NCBI RefSeq assembly: GCF_024112395.2
Contig: NZ_CP078013.2
Location: 1,736,001-1,800,000 of the forward strand
DNA: 64,000 bases
Source of the DNA: Pseudomonas pergaminensis
GTDB lineage: Bacteria; Pseudomonadota; Gammaproteobacteria; Pseudomonadales; Pseudomonadaceae
Direction: 5' to 3'
Shown here piece by piece: positions 22,901-32,399 of the stretch. Positions within the stretch are counted from its first letter, which is position 1. Each line of letters opens with the position of its first letter. Made by a program: the position numbers and the translations under genes. The notes under the pieces were generated by a model. The model saw only the letters and a list, made by a program, of their open reading frames with translations. It was not told where the DNA came from and searched no databases.

Positions 22901-23416
22901 GAACAGGTCGATCAGCGCACCGCGCACGGCAAACTCGCCGTGCTCGTACACGGTGTCGACGCAACGGTAGCCACTGGCTTCCAGGCGCGTGCGCATCTGC
23001 TCCACATCGAGCTTCTGGCCGATATCCAGCACCAGGCTGCTGCCCAGCAGGAACTTGGTCGGCGCCAGGCGATGCAGGGCCGTGGTGATCGGCACCACCA
23101 GCACGCCGTGGGCCAGTTCCGGCAAGCGGTACAGACTGGAGATGCGCTGGGAGATGATGTCCTGGTGTGGCGAGAACAGGTCGTAGGGCAGGGTTTCCCA
23201 ATCGGGGAAATGCAGCACCGGCAAATCGGGGGCGAAGAAGCTCAGCTCCTGCTCCAACCGTTCGGCGCTTTGGCTGTCGGCGGTGAGCAGCAGGGTAAAG
23301 CGCTTGGCTGCGCTGGCAGCCTCGGCGATGGCCAGGCTCAGGGCGGCACCGGGCAGGTTGCCCCAGTGCTGTTTACCTGCCGCGGCAGGGAGAAGCGGTA
23401 GACGCAGAACGGGCAC
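19967..23416 (-). CDS. mfd: Transcription-repair coupling factor Mfd
   Basis: A 1149-residue ATP-dependent translocase that removes stalled RNA polymerase and recruits UvrA. The N-terminal UvrB-like module is followed by the RNA polymerase interaction domain (around residue 480, VHIDHGVGRYLGL). The RecG-like motor carries Walker A GDVGFGKTE (~632) and DEEHRFG (~729), with TATPIPRTL after it. A C-terminal TRCF domain is present. Translation starts at GTG (VPVLRLPLL) with GGAAGG-like context absent on this strand, so the start is slightly uncertain. It leads the mfd-csiV operon. Confidence 0.96.
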   Translation of the reverse strand: MPVLRLPLLPAAAGKQHWGNLPGAALSLAIAEAASAAKRFTLLLTADSQSAERLEQELSFFAPDLPVLHFPDWETLPYDLFSPHQDIISQRISSLYRLPELAHGVLVVPITTALHRLAPTKFLLGSSLVLDIGQKLDVEQMRTRLEASGYRCVDTVYEHGEFAVRGALIDLFPMGSKLPYRIDLFDDEIETLRTFDPENQRSIDKVDSVKLLPAREFPLQKDAVTRFKARFRERFDVDFRRCPIFQDLSSGITPAGIEYYLPLFFDETSTLFDYLPQDTQVFSLPGIEQAAENFWNDVRNRYEERRVDPSRPLLPPAELFLPVEDCFARLKNWPRVVASQQDVDTGVGRERFPAGTLPDLAIQAKATQPLEALSNFLGDFPGRVLFTAESAGRREVLLELLERLKLRPKTVDSWPDFVKSKERLAITIAPLDEGLLLDDPALALIAESPLFGQRVMQRRRREKRADANNDAVIKNLTELREGAPVVHIDHGVGRYLGLQTLEIDNQAAEFLTMEYAEGAKLYVPVASLHLIARYTGSDDALAPLHRLGSETWQKAKRKAAEQVRDVAAELLDIYARRAAREGYAFADPKADYATFSAGFAFEETPDQQSTIEAVRADMLAPKPMDRLVCGDVGFGKTEVAMRAAFIAVHGGKQVAILVPTTLLAQQHYNSFRDRFADWPVTVEVMSRFKSAKEVNAAIADLAEGKIDIVIGTHKLLSDDVKIKNLGLVIIDEEHRFGVRQKEQLKALRSEVDILTLTATPIPRTLNMAVSGMRDLSIIATPPARRLSVRTFVMEQNKSTVKEALLRELLRGGQVYYLHNDVKTIEKCAADLAELVPEARIAIGHGQMRERELEQVMSDFYHKRFNVLIASTIIETGIDVPSANTIIIERADKFGLAQLHQLRGRVGRSHHQAYAYLLTPPRQQITSDAEKRLEAIANTQDLGAGFVLATNDLEIRGAGELLGDGQSGQIQAVGFTLYMEMLERAVKAIRKGEQPNLDQPLGGGPEINLRLPALIPEDYLPDVHARLILYKRIASATDEEGLKDLQVEMIDRFGLLPEPTKNLVRLTLLKLQAEQLGIKKVDAGPQGGRIEFEAQTPVDPLVLIKLIQGQPNRYKFEGATLFKFMVPMERAEERFNTLEALFERLIPKSA

Positions 23417-23453
23417 GGAAGGTTGAGCTCCAAGCGTTGCGACAAAGTCGGTA

Positions 23454-23483
23454 ATTGTAACGGCCCAAGGTGCCGCCTGTCAG
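23454..23483 (-). promoter_or_regulatory. Predicted mfd promoter
   Basis: On the minus strand CTGACA, an 18-base spacer and TACAAT (each 5 of 6 to sigma-70 consensus) lie about 40 bases before the mfd start. Confidence 0.5.
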
Positions 23484-23703
23484 TTTCTGACTGAGCCTAT
23501 TACGGTTTGTATGAAATGTAGTGGCTAAGACAAACAATGGCGTGTTTTGACTCAATATGTAGTGCCCAAATGCGCGATTGTTTAGGAGGGTTACGGACAA
23601 GTCGACAGCCTTCCCCAACGAGTGGCCTTCTGGAACCCGCGTATTTACTGGGCTGTAGCGGGGCGGTATTTTTTGGCAAGGGGTTTTTGTTGTAGGACGC
23701 GCA

Positions 23704-23732
23704 TTGCTCCGAGGGCGGTCGGGCGGCATAAT
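23704..23732 (+). promoter_or_regulatory. Predicted gap promoter
   Basis: TTGCTC, a 17-base spacer and CATAAT lie 40 bases before the GTG start of the GAPDH gene. The remaining part of the 355-base mfd-gap interval (23417-23771) holds this promoter, the mfd promoter and otherwise no recognisable feature. Confidence 0.5.
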
Positions 23733-23771
23733 GTAGCCCCTTTTTTCAGCCCCTACATGTGGAAGGTTCCC

Positions 23772-25220
23772 GTGACTCAGAAGCCCGACCAGTGTCTTGG
23801 TGAATGGATCGACCGTGAAGCACTCGCAGAAGCGATGATCCCGCTTATCGGTCAGCTGTACCGCAATAACAATGTGGTGAGCTCGATCTATGGCCGCAGC
23901 CTGATCAACCAGTCCGTCATCGCGATTCTCAAAGCCCACCGCTTTGCACGCCATCGCTCTGCCGACGACAGCGAACTCTCCGTCCACGAAACATTCCCAC
24001 TGCTCAAGGCCATGAGCGAGCTCAAGCTCGGCGCGGCGTCGGTAGACCTGGGCAAACTGGCCTACAAATTCCGCAAGGAAGGCGCCGGCCGTACCGCCGA
24101 GCAGTTCGTGCGTGAAGAAATGGCCGATGTGGTTGGCCAGCAAAACGCCGCCGCCCGCAAAGGCACCGACGTGGTGCTGTACGGCTTCGGTCGTATCGGC
24201 CGCCTGCTGGCACGCATCCTGATCGAAAAAACCGGTGGCGGCGACGGCCTGCGCCTGCGTGCCATCGTGGTGCGCAAAGGCGCCGAGAACGACCTGACCA
24301 AGCGTGCCAGCCTGCTGCGCCGCGATTCGGTACACGGTCCGTTCAACGGCACCATCGTCATCGACGAAGAAAACAACACCATCACCGCCAACGGTAACCT
24401 GATCCAGGTGATCTACGCGAAGAACCCGTCCGAGGTGGATTACACCCAATACGGCATCAAGGACGCCCTGCTGGTGGACAACACCGGCGTATGGCGTGAC
24501 GCCGAAGGCCTGGGCCAGCACTTGGCCTGCCCAGGTGTTGATCGCGTTGTCCTCACCGCGCCTGGCAAGGGCAAGCTGAAGAACATCGTTCACGGCATCA
24601 ACCACACTGAAATCACCGCCGACGACAAGATCGTGTCCGCCGCTTCCTGCACCACCAACGCCATCGTGCCGGTGCTGAAGGCAGTAAATGACAAGTTCGG
24701 TATCGTCAACGGCCACGTCGAGACCGTTCACTCGTACACCAACGACCAGAACCTGATCGACAACTTCCACAAGGGTGATCGCCGTGGTCGTAGCGCCGCG
24801 TTGAACATGGTGATCACCGAGACCGGTGCTGCCACTGCCGCTGCCAAGGCCCTGCCTGAGCTGGCCGGCAAGCTGACCGGTAACGCGATCCGTGTTCCGA
24901 CGCCAAACGTGTCGATGGCCATCCTCAACCTGAACCTTGAGAAAGCTGCCACCCGCGAAGAGATGAACGAGTACCTGCGCTACATGGCGCTGCACTCCGA
25001 TCTGCACAAGCAAATCGACTTCGTCAATTCCCAGGAAGTGGTTTCCACCGACTTCGTTGGCTCGCGCCACGCCGGTGTGGTGGACGCCGAAGCGACCATT
25101 ACCCAGGACAACCGCGTTGTGCTGTACGTCTGGTACGACAACGAGTTCGGCTACAGCTGCCAGGTGGTTCGCGTGATGGAAGACATGGCCGGGGTCAACC
25201 CGCCTGCGTTTCCGCGCTAA
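23772..25220 (+). CDS. Glyceraldehyde-3-phosphate dehydrogenase, N-terminally extended type
   Basis: 482 residues. About 125 residues precede the usual GAPDH fold, which begins at VVLYGFGRIGRLLARIL (dinucleotide-binding Rossmann motif). The catalytic Cys is residue 293 in SAASCTTNAIVP, and the C-terminal WYDNEFGYSCQVVRV is the family end. The long N-terminal extension is typical of one of the Pseudomonas GAPDH paralogues. The GTG at 23772 is preferred because GGAAGG lies directly before it; an ATG 15 bases earlier is possible. It is divergent from mfd and ends in a terminator. Confidence 0.93.
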   Translation: MTQKPDQCLGEWIDREALAEAMIPLIGQLYRNNNVVSSIYGRSLINQSVIAILKAHRFARHRSADDSELSVHETFPLLKAMSELKLGAASVDLGKLAYKFRKEGAGRTAEQFVREEMADVVGQQNAAARKGTDVVLYGFGRIGRLLARILIEKTGGGDGLRLRAIVVRKGAENDLTKRASLLRRDSVHGPFNGTIVIDEENNTITANGNLIQVIYAKNPSEVDYTQYGIKDALLVDNTGVWRDAEGLGQHLACPGVDRVVLTAPGKGKLKNIVHGINHTEITADDKIVSAASCTTNAIVPVLKAVNDKFGIVNGHVETVHSYTNDQNLIDNFHKGDRRGRSAALNMVITETGAATAAAKALPELAGKLTGNAIRVPTPNVSMAILNLNLEKAATREEMNEYLRYMALHSDLHKQIDFVNSQEVVSTDFVGSRHAGVVDAEATITQDNRVVLYVWYDNEFGYSCQVVRVMEDMAGVNPPAFPR

Positions 25221-25238
25221 GCATTAGCGTTGAATGAG

Positions 25239-25266
25239 AAGGCCCCGACTGGTTCGGGGCTTTTTT
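25239..25266 (+). terminator. Terminator after gap
   Basis: AAGGCCCCGA / TCGGGGCTTTTTT hairpin with a short loop. Confidence 0.88.
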
Positions 25267-25281
25267 ATGGTTGTGAGGGTC

Positions 25282-25368
25282 TCTTCGCGAGCAAGCCCGC
25301 TTCCACATTCGACCGGGTGTCTTCAGGGCGCGCGCGGTTAAATGTGGGAGCGGGCTTGCTCGCGAAGG
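25282..25368. repeat. REPIN-type inverted REP pair
   Basis: CTTCGCGAGCAAGCCCGCTTCCACATT and AATGTGGGAGCGGGCTTGCTCGCGAAG face each other around a ~30-base spacer between convergent genes. Confidence 0.88.
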
Positions 25369-25392
25369 CGGTCGTTCAGCCAGCGCAAATCT

Positions 25393-25926
25393 TCAATTGA
25401 GCAACTGGGTACGCAAGCGTTCGGACAGCCCATTAGGCGCCAGCCAGAGGCTCAGGTAGGTCCTGGCAAGCTCATCGTCACGACTGCTGAACACCACCTG
25501 CCCATTGATCTCCAGGTTCAAACCACGTCCCGGATGAAAATCCAGGGCATACCGATCGCCGCTGCGGATATCGCGAAAACTGGCGTGCAGTTTGTCTATC
25601 TCGGGCTTCAACCGGGCGCTGGCCTGCTGGCGCTGCAGCGTGGCAGTGGCGGCTTTGATCACATCATTGCGGTCGATGTCACGGAAGTAGTACAGCGTCA
25701 GGCGCAACGCTTTTTGTCGCGCCCAAGCCTGCTTGGCGCTCAGGTCGGACGAGGCGTACAGCGCCGCCGCGTAGACATCCGCCCAGAGGTAGGTGAGCAC
25801 CGCCTGGTTTTTCAGGGTCAGTTGCTGTGACTGCGCCGGGAAATCGGCTTGTTTCAGACGATCCGCCTCATTGGCGTGCACCGTGATCGACAGCATCAGC
25901 AATAAACAGAAAGCGACATGTCGCAT
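25393..25926 (-). CDS. Chalcone isomerase-fold periplasmic protein
   Basis: 177 residues. The signal peptide is MRHVAFCLLLMLSITVHA. The mature part matches the bacterial chalcone isomerase-like family: YLWADVYAAALYASSDL, LRLTLYYFRDIDRNDVIKAA, and GDRYALDFHPGRGLNLEINGQVV. These bacterial proteins are not known to act on chalcones, and the function is open. The start at 25926 has AGGA upstream and gives a proper signal peptide, whereas the longer in-frame opening would bury it. It is divergent from sthA. Confidence 0.8.
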   Translation of the reverse strand: MRHVAFCLLLMLSITVHANEADRLKQADFPAQSQQLTLKNQAVLTYLWADVYAAALYASSDLSAKQAWARQKALRLTLYYFRDIDRNDVIKAATATLQRQQASARLKPEIDKLHASFRDIRSGDRYALDFHPGRGLNLEINGQVVFSSRDDELARTYLSLWLAPNGLSERLRTQLLN

Positions 25927-26160
25927 AATGGCCAGTCCTGCAAAGGGGCTTGCTGGCAGTGTAATTGCAATTTCCTGATGGTGTAGTAAAGGCAAGACTG
26001 GCCTACGACGCGACCAAGGGTTAATGTTCGCGGCGTTGAGCCTTATATAGACTGTGCCCCGGTTCACACACTTGAGCCAAATTGTCCTTCATGACCGCTG
26101 GCCGCGGCATGATTTAGCCCGGCGTCCAACCGTACGCCTGGCCTGTTCTGAGGAGTACGC

Positions 26161-27555
26161 ATGGCTGTCTACAACTACGACGTGGTGGTACTGGGTTCCG
26201 GCCCGGCTGGAGAAGGTGCGGCGATGAATGCCGCGAAAGCAGGGCGCAAGGTGGCGATGGTCGATAGCCGTCGCCAGGTCGGCGGTAACTGCACCCACCT
26301 GGGTACCATCCCGTCCAAGGCCTTGCGTCACTCGGTGCGCCAGATCATGCAGTTCAACACCAACCCGATGTTCCGGGCCATTGGTGAGCCGCGCTGGTTC
26401 TCGTTCCCTGACGTGCTCAAAAGCGCCGAGAAAGTCATCTCCAAGCAAGTCGCCTCGCGCACCGGCTACTACGCCCGTAACCGCGTCGACCTGTTCTTCG
26501 GCACTGGCAGCTTCGCCGACGAGCAAACCGTCGAAGTGGTCTGCGCCAATGGCGTGGTCGAGAAGCTGGTGGCCAAGCACATCATCATCGCCACCGGTTC
26601 GCGCCCGTATCGCCCGGCGGATATCGATTTCCACCACCCGCGTATCTACGATAGCGACACCATCCTGAGCCTGGGCCACACCCCGCGCAAACTGATCATC
26701 TACGGCGCCGGTGTGATCGGCTGTGAATACGCCTCGATCTTCAGTGGCCTGGGTGTACTGGTGGAACTGGTGGACAACCGCGACCAGCTGCTGAGCTTCC
26801 TCGACTCGGAAATCTCCCAGGCGTTGAGCTACCACTTCAGCAACAACAACATCACCGTGCGCCACAACGAAGAGTACGAGCGGGTCGAAGGCCTGGACAA
26901 CGGAGTGATCCTGCACCTCAAGTCCGGCAAGAAGATCAAGGCCGACGCCTTGCTGTGGTGCAACGGCCGTACCGGCAACACCGACAAGCTGGGCATGGAA
27001 AACATCGGGGTCAAGGTCAACAGCCGTGGCCAGATCGAGGTGGACGAGAACTACCGCACCTGCGTGACCAACATCTACGGTGCCGGTGATGTGATCGGCT
27101 GGCCGAGCCTGGCCAGTGCCGCTCATGACCAGGGCCGTTCAGCCGCTGGCAGCATCGTCGACAATGGCAGCTGGCGCTACGTGAACGACGTGCCGACCGG
27201 GATCTACACCATTCCCGAGATCAGCTCGATCGGCAAGAACGAGCACGAACTGACCAAGGCCAAGGTGCCTTACGAAGTGGGCAAGGCATTCTTCAAGAGC
27301 ATGGCGCGTGCGCAGATCGCCGGTGAGCCGCAAGGCATGCTGAAGATCCTGTTCCACCGTGAAACCCTGGAAGTCCTTGGCGTGCATTGCTTCGGCTACC
27401 AGGCGTCGGAGATCGTGCACATCGGCCAGGCGATCATGAACCAGCCGGGTGAGCTCAATACCCTCAAGTACTTCGTCAACACCACGTTCAACTACCCGAC
27501 CATGGCAGAAGCCTATCGGGTAGCGGCCTACGACGGCCTCAACCGGCTTTTTTGA
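26161..27555 (+). CDS. sthA: Soluble pyridine nucleotide transhydrogenase
   Basis: A 464-residue cytosolic FAD enzyme that exchanges reducing equivalents between NADPH and NADH. The FAD site is [17 protein letters not shown] (residues 9-25). The disulfide position of related reductases reads [15 protein letters not shown], so only one Cys remains, which is typical for SthA. The NAD(P) Rossmann motif [16 protein letters not shown] lies near residue 180, and the second FAD motif [10 protein letters not shown] near 304. GAGGAG precedes the ATG. Confidence 0.96.
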   Translation: MAVYNYDVVVLGSGPAGEGAAMNAAKAGRKVAMVDSRRQVGGNCTHLGTIPSKALRHSVRQIMQFNTNPMFRAIGEPRWFSFPDVLKSAEKVISKQVASRTGYYARNRVDLFFGTGSFADEQTVEVVCANGVVEKLVAKHIIIATGSRPYRPADIDFHHPRIYDSDTILSLGHTPRKLIIYGAGVIGCEYASIFSGLGVLVELVDNRDQLLSFLDSEISQALSYHFSNNNITVRHNEEYERVEGLDNGVILHLKSGKKIKADALLWCNGRTGNTDKLGMENIGVKVNSRGQIEVDENYRTCVTNIYGAGDVIGWPSLASAAHDQGRSAAGSIVDNGSWRYVNDVPTGIYTIPEISSIGKNEHELTKAKVPYEVGKAFFKSMARAQIAGEPQGMLKILFHRETLEVLGVHCFGYQASEIVHIGQAIMNQPGELNTLKYFVNTTFNYPTMAEAYRVAAYDGLNRLF

Positions 27556-27597
27556 GCGGCTCCGGCCGGTGGCCTGAGCCGGCCGGGGAGACCGATT

Positions 27598-28320
27598 TCA
27601 GTAATTCCCGAGAGTGGCAGTGGCCAAACCGGGAAAGTCTGTAATCAGGCTATCTACGCCGAAGTCGGCGAGCCTGCGCATCAGCGCGGGTTCGTTGACT
27701 GTCCACACGGACACGTGCAAGCCCTGGCGCTGGGCTTTTTCCAGTCGCTCAGGGGTGCACAACGTCCAGTTCAACGCCAGAATCTCACAGCCATAGTTTT
27801 GCGCGACTTTCAGCGGGTCGAGCCAGGCGTATTCGGCGACCAGCCCGCGTGACAAGTCGGGTGTGAGCTCAACCGCTGCTTTCAATACTTCCCGCGAACT
27901 TGAGGTGACGGTGACTTTGTCCATCAGGCCAAAGCGCACGGCCATTTCGCGGATCGCCAGCACGGTGGTGGCGGCCCGGGTGCGCGAAGCGCTTTTGACT
28001 TCCAACTGCCAGTGATCGAAATCGCACGTTTCGAACAGCTCCTCCAGGCGCGGGATCGGGCACGGCTTGACCCAGCCCGGGCCGCCTTTGCGCGCGTCCA
28101 TCTTCACCAGGTCGGCCGCCGAGTACTCGACGACTTTGCCGCGTCGGTCGGCGGTGCGCTTGAGGGTCGGGTCGTGGATGACCATCAGCTCGCCGTCCAT
28201 GGACAGGTGCAAATCCAGTTCGCAGCGGCGTACGCCGTGCTTGAGGCACTCCTGGAAGCTGGTCAGGGTGTTTTCCGGTGCTTCGCCTTTGGCACCGCGG
28301 TGGCCGTAGATCAGGGTCAC
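27598..28320 (-). CDS. Glycerophosphodiester phosphodiesterase (GDPD family)
   Basis: A 240-residue protein without signal peptide, so a cytosolic UgpQ-like GDPD that hydrolyses glycerophosphodiesters to glycerol-3-phosphate and alcohol. The catalytic motifs are YGHRGAKGEAPENT at the N-terminus, ELDLHLSMDGELMVIHD (~37-53) and a C-terminal VWTVNEPALM. The start is GTG at 28320 with GGAG seven bases upstream. It is convergent with sthA. Confidence 0.9.
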   Translation of the reverse strand: MTLIYGHRGAKGEAPENTLTSFQECLKHGVRRCELDLHLSMDGELMVIHDPTLKRTADRRGKVVEYSAADLVKMDARKGGPGWVKPCPIPRLEELFETCDFDHWQLEVKSASRTRAATTVLAIREMAVRFGLMDKVTVTSSSREVLKAAVELTPDLSRGLVAEYAWLDPLKVAQNYGCEILALNWTLCTPERLEKAQRQGLHVSVWTVNEPALMRRLADFGVDSLITDFPGLATATLGNY

Positions 28321-28366
28321 AGTTGCTCCTTTATGCCAGGTCGTCCGGCAGGGTGAATTCGAGAGT

Positions 28367-28951
28367 TCAAGTGTCTTGGGCGTCGCTCTGTTCCCGCGCC
28401 AGGCGCCGTTCCTGGGCCTGTTTCTGCAGGATGTAGCGCGCCAGCAGTTGGCGTTGGGCGTCGGTCATGGATTCGAATTCGGTGCCGACGTCAAAGCCGC
28501 CGCCCTTGGGGTCGCAATGGGTGACCCGCGCGCGCAGCAGCAGGCCGAGTGCCTGGGGCATCAGCACCAGCTTGACTGCCAGGTGGGCACCGGCCGGCAG
28601 GGGTGTTGGGTGTTGGAAATCGATGCCGCCTTCGGAAATGATCACCGGCTGCGGTGCGCCGACCTCATCCAACAGGCCGCGCGCCATGATCTGGCTGAGC
28701 AGGTCCAGGCGTTTGTTCTGCACCCGCAGGAAGGCGGCGAGGGTGCGGTCCTTCTCACTGAGCTGGCGCAGCAGGTGCTGGGCTTCGAATTCGCTCAGGT
28801 GCAGTTCGCTGAGCAGATTGAACAGCGGTGAATCATCCAGCAACACTTCCTTGCTCGCTGCTTCGGGGGCAGACAGGCTTTTGATTTGGAGTGCGATCAT
28901 GTCGTCGATACGGTAGTATTCGCGGCGCTCTTCTTCATCTAATGTCGACAT
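28367..28951 (-). CDS. PilZ domain protein
   Basis: 194 residues. The N-terminus contains RREYYR, the RxxxR half of the c-di-GMP site. The second half, normally D/N-x-S-x-x-G, reads I-I-S-E-G-G, so the acidic position is missing. A helical segment (SELHLSEFEAQHLLRQLSE) links two beta regions, and the C-terminal end is a charged helix. It lies divergent to lolC and 46 bases downstream of the GDPD start. It is probably a c-di-GMP-responsive or degenerate adaptor. Confidence 0.8.
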   Translation of the reverse strand: MSTLDEEERREYYRIDDMIALQIKSLSAPEAASKEVLLDDSPLFNLLSELHLSEFEAQHLLRQLSEKDRTLAAFLRVQNKRLDLLSQIMARGLLDEVGAPQPVIISEGGIDFQHPTPLPAGAHLAVKLVLMPQALGLLLRARVTHCDPKGGGFDVGTEFESMTDAQRQLLARYILQKQAQERRLAREQSDAQDT

Positions 28952-29045
28952 GGCGAACCCCAGGTAACGGTAATGGTCTGAGTGTAAAGCTGCTTACCAG
29001 ACCCCGCCACCGGGACGTCTTCTTTTCCTCCGAACAAGCCCCGAC

Positions 29046-30296
29046 ATGTTCAGACCTCTCTTCGTATTTATCGGCACGCGTTATACCCGTGCAAAGCGCC
29101 GCAATCATTTTGTGTCGTTCATTTCTCTCACCTCGATGATCGGGCTCGCCTTGGGCGTGGTCGTGATGATCGTGGTGCTGTCGGTGATGAATGGCTTCGA
29201 TCATGAGATGCGCACCCGCGTGCTGGGCATGGTGCCCCACGCGACCATCGAGGGCGATGCGCCCATCAGTGACTGGCAAAGCCTGGCCGACAAGGTCAAG
29301 CAGAACCCCAAGGTGCTGGCCGTTGCGCCTTTTACCCAGATGCAGGGGTTGCTGACCAATGACGGCAAGGTGCAGAAGATCCTGCTCAATGCCATCGACC
29401 CGGCCCAGGAGCGCAACGTCTCGATCATCGACAAGTTCATGCTGCAAGGCAAACTTGACGACCTGGCGCCCGGCAGTTTCGGCATCATCATCGGCGACAA
29501 GGCCGCGGCCAAGCTCGGCGTGGGCCTCGGCGACAAGCTGACCTTCGTCGCGCCGGAAGTCACCGTGACCCCGGCCGGCATGTTCCCGCGCATGAAGCGC
29601 TTCACCGTGGTGGGCACCTTCCACGTGGGCGCCGGCGAGATCGACGGCTACCTCGGCCTGACCAACCTCACCGACCTGGCCCGCCTGCATCGCTGGCAGC
29701 CGGACCAGGTGCAGGGGCTGCGCCTGAAGTTCAACGACCTGTTCGACGCGCCGCGCGGCGCCTGGGAAATCGCCCAGCACTTGGGCGAGTCCCAGTACTA
29801 CGCCCGCGACTGGACCCGTACCCACGGCAACCTCTACCAGGCCATCCGCATGGAAAAAGCCATGATTGGCCTGCTGTTGCTGCTGATCGTCGCCGTGGCC
29901 GCCTTCAACATCATCTCCACGCTGGTGATGGTGGTGAACGACAAGAAGGGCGATATCGCCATCCTGCGTACCCTCGGCGCCACGCCGGGGCAGATCATGG
30001 CGATCTTCATGGTGCAGGGTACCGTGATCGGCGTAGTCGGCACCTTGATCGGCACGGCCGTGGGCATTCTGGCCGCGCTGAACGTCAGTGCCGCCATCGC
30101 CGGCCTCGAAACCCTGATCGGCCACAAGTTTCTCAACGCCGACGTCTACTTCATCGACTACTTGCCGTCCCAGGTTCAGGCCCAGGACGTGTTGATGGTG
30201 GGCGGCGCTGCGTTGGTCCTGAGTTTCCTTGCCACCCTGTATCCAGCCTGGCGCGCGGCACGTACCCAGCCAGCACAGGCCTTACGTTATGAGTGA
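29046..30296 (+). CDS. lolC: Lipoprotein-releasing ABC transporter permease LolC
   Basis: A 416-residue inner-membrane subunit of the LolCDE complex that releases outer-membrane lipoproteins to LolA. It has one N-terminal membrane segment ([20 protein letters not shown]), a ~220-residue periplasmic MacB-like domain, and three C-terminal membrane segments (starting [20 protein letters not shown]). Its N-terminus ([20 protein letters not shown]) is nearly identical to that of lolE at 31050. lolD follows immediately. Confidence 0.93.
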   Translation: MFRPLFVFIGTRYTRAKRRNHFVSFISLTSMIGLALGVVVMIVVLSVMNGFDHEMRTRVLGMVPHATIEGDAPISDWQSLADKVKQNPKVLAVAPFTQMQGLLTNDGKVQKILLNAIDPAQERNVSIIDKFMLQGKLDDLAPGSFGIIIGDKAAAKLGVGLGDKLTFVAPEVTVTPAGMFPRMKRFTVVGTFHVGAGEIDGYLGLTNLTDLARLHRWQPDQVQGLRLKFNDLFDAPRGAWEIAQHLGESQYYARDWTRTHGNLYQAIRMEKAMIGLLLLLIVAVAAFNIISTLVMVVNDKKGDIAILRTLGATPGQIMAIFMVQGTVIGVVGTLIGTAVGILAALNVSAAIAGLETLIGHKFLNADVYFIDYLPSQVQAQDVLMVGGAALVLSFLATLYPAWRAARTQPAQALRYE

Positions 30297-30303
30297 ATCG
30301 GGC

Positions 30304-30987
30304 ATGAGTGAAAAAGCAATCCTGAGCTGCCGCGACCTGGGCAAATCCTACGAGGAAGGCCCGGAATCGGTGGTGGTGTTGTCCAACCTGCAGCTTGAAC
30401 TGCATCCGGGCGAGCGCGTGGCGATCGTCGGCAGTTCCGGCTCCGGCAAAAGTACCTTGCTGAACCTGTTGGGCGGCCTCGATACGCCGTCCCAGGGCAG
30501 CGTGTGGCTGGCCGGTGAAGAACTGTCGGCCTTGGGTGAAAAGGCCCGTGGCCAACTGCGCAACCGTTCGCTGGGCTTTGTGTACCAGTTTCACCATCTG
30601 TTGCCAGAGTTCACCGCCCTGGAGAACGTGTGCATGCCGCTGTTGATCGGCAAGACCGCGATCCCGGAAGCCCGCCAGCGTGCCCAGGCCCTGTTGGAGC
30701 GCGTTGGCCTCGGCCATCGCCTGCAGCACAAGCCGGCGGAACTGTCCGGCGGCGAGCGCCAGCGTGTGGCGATTGCCCGTGCCCTGGTGAACAACCCAGG
30801 GCTGGTGATGCTCGACGAGCCCACCGGCAACCTCGACTCCCACACCGCCCAGGGCATCAAGGATTTGATGCTGGAGCTGAGCACCCAGATGCGCACCGCG
30901 TTCCTGGTGGTGACCCATGACATGAGCATGGCCCGCCAGATGGACCGCGTGTTGCACCTGCAGGAAGGTCATCTGGTCGCCATCTGA
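30304..30987 (+). CDS. lolD: Lipoprotein-releasing ABC transporter ATPase LolD
   Basis: A 227-residue ATPase. Walker A is GSSGSGKST, the signature LSGGERQR, Walker [10 protein letters not shown]. The family-length start is MSEKAIL at 30304; an ATG at 30289 overlaps the lolC stop (ATGAGTGA) and would add five residues, so translational coupling with lolC is possible. It energises LolC and LolE. Confidence 0.92.
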   Translation: MSEKAILSCRDLGKSYEEGPESVVVLSNLQLELHPGERVAIVGSSGSGKSTLLNLLGGLDTPSQGSVWLAGEELSALGEKARGQLRNRSLGFVYQFHHLLPEFTALENVCMPLLIGKTAIPEARQRAQALLERVGLGHRLQHKPAELSGGERQRVAIARALVNNPGLVMLDEPTGNLDSHTAQGIKDLMLELSTQMRTAFLVVTHDMSMARQMDRVLHLQEGHLVAI

Positions 30988-30998
30988 CCCGTTTCAAG

Positions 30999-31026
30999 CC
31001 CGGTGCTTCAAGCGCCGGGTTTTTTC
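30999..31026 (+). terminator. Hairpin with T run between lolD and lolE
   Basis: CCCGGTGCTT / AAGCGCCGGG followed by TTTTTTC. It would reduce read-through from lolCD to lolE. Confidence 0.8.
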
Positions 31027-31049
31027 ATTTTTTCAGGCGGTGCACGCGA

Positions 31050-32294
31050 ATGTTCAGACCGTTATCGATTTTTATCGGCACGCGCTATACCCGCGCCAAG
31101 CGCCGCAACCGTTTTGTCTCGTTTATCTCGATGACTTCGATGATCGGCCTCGCCCTGGGCGTGTTGGCGATGATCGTGGTGTTGTCGGTGATGAATGGCT
31201 TCCAGCGCGAAATGAGCTCGCGCATTCTTGGCATGGTGCCGCACGCGACCATCGTCGGCGTGAACCCGATTGACGATTGGCAGCCGGTGGCTGCTGCCGC
31301 GATGAAGAATCCGGAAGTGACTGCCGCCGTACCTTTCACGCAGATGGACGGCATGTTCTCCTACAAGGGCGCCATGCAGCCGATTGAGATCAGCGGTATC
31401 GACCCGGCGCAGGAAGGCAAGGTGTCGATCGTGGCCCAGCACATCGTGCGCGGCAAACTGGATGACTTGAAGCCCGGCGAGTTCGGCGTGGTGGTCGGCG
31501 AAATCACGGCCCGGCGCTTCCGCCTGAATGTGGGCGACAAGCTGACCCTGATCGTGCCGGAAATCAGCACGGCGCCGGGTGGCATCACCCCGCGCATGCA
31601 GCGCTTGAACGTGGTCGGCATCTTCAAGGTCGGTGCCGAGCTGGATGGCTCCATGGCCATGATCCACATGGCCGACGCCGCAGAGATCCAGCATTGGCAG
31701 CCGAACCAGGTGCAAAGCGTGCGCCTGGCGGTGAAAGACCTGTACGCGGCGCCCAAGGTCTCGGCGGACATTGCCGCCAGCCTGGGCACGGGCTACAAGC
31801 CTGATGACTGGACCCACACCCAGGGCAGCCTGTTCAGCGCGATGAAGATGGAAAAGACCATGATCGGCCTGCTGTTGCTGATGATTGTCGCCGTGGCCGC
31901 GTTCAACATCATCGCGACCTTGATCATGGTGGTGAACGACAAGGGTGCGGACATCGCGATCCTGCGCACCATCGGCGCCACACCACGGCAGATCATGGCG
32001 ATTTTCATGGTGCAGGGCACGGTGATTGGTGTCGTTGGCACCTTGATCGGCGGCATCCTGGGCGTGATTGCGGCGCTGAACGTGAGTGAGCTGGTGGGCT
32101 GGGTCGAGCGCGTCACCGGGCAGCATATCTTCAGTTCGGATGTGTATTTTGTCAGCAACCTGCCTTCGGAACTGCAGGGTGGGGATGTGCTGCTGATCTG
32201 CACGGCCGGGTTTGTGTTGAGCTTTCTGGCGACGATTTACCCGGCGTATCGGGCGGCGAAGATTGAGCCGGCGCATGCCCTGAGATATTCGTAG
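31050..32294 (+). CDS. lolE: Lipoprotein-releasing ABC transporter permease LolE
   Basis: 414 residues, the paralogue of LolC with the same plan of one N-terminal and three C-terminal membrane segments around a periplasmic domain. The pair with lolC on either side of lolD makes the LolCDE exporter complete. It begins 63 bases after lolD with AGGCGG ahead of the ATG. Assignment of C versus E between the two permeases is by gene order. Confidence 0.9.
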   Translation: MFRPLSIFIGTRYTRAKRRNRFVSFISMTSMIGLALGVLAMIVVLSVMNGFQREMSSRILGMVPHATIVGVNPIDDWQPVAAAAMKNPEVTAAVPFTQMDGMFSYKGAMQPIEISGIDPAQEGKVSIVAQHIVRGKLDDLKPGEFGVVVGEITARRFRLNVGDKLTLIVPEISTAPGGITPRMQRLNVVGIFKVGAELDGSMAMIHMADAAEIQHWQPNQVQSVRLAVKDLYAAPKVSADIAASLGTGYKPDDWTHTQGSLFSAMKMEKTMIGLLLLMIVAVAAFNIIATLIMVVNDKGADIAILRTIGATPRQIMAIFMVQGTVIGVVGTLIGGILGVIAALNVSELVGWVERVTGQHIFSSDVYFVSNLPSELQGGDVLLICTAGFVLSFLATIYPAYRAAKIEPAHALRYS

Positions 32295-32308
32295 ACTTCA
32301 ACACCGCT

Positions 32309-32380
32309 TTCGCGAGCAAGCCCGCTCCCACATTTGAATGTATTCACAAATCAAAATGTGGGAGCGGGCTTGCTCGCGAA
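32309..32380. repeat. REPIN-type inverted REP pair
   Basis: TTCGCGAGCAAGCCCGCTCCCACATTT and its exact inverted copy are separated by only 18 bases, between the convergent ends of lolE and the sensor kinase. Confidence 0.9.
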
Positions 32381-32399
32381 GAGGCCGGCCCGCCTTGCA

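Noticed and set aside
30289..30303. lolD start at the ATG overlapping the lolC stop
   Set aside because: Possible, but MSEKAIL at 30304 matches the usual N-terminus and length of Pseudomonas LolD, so it was kept as the main start.
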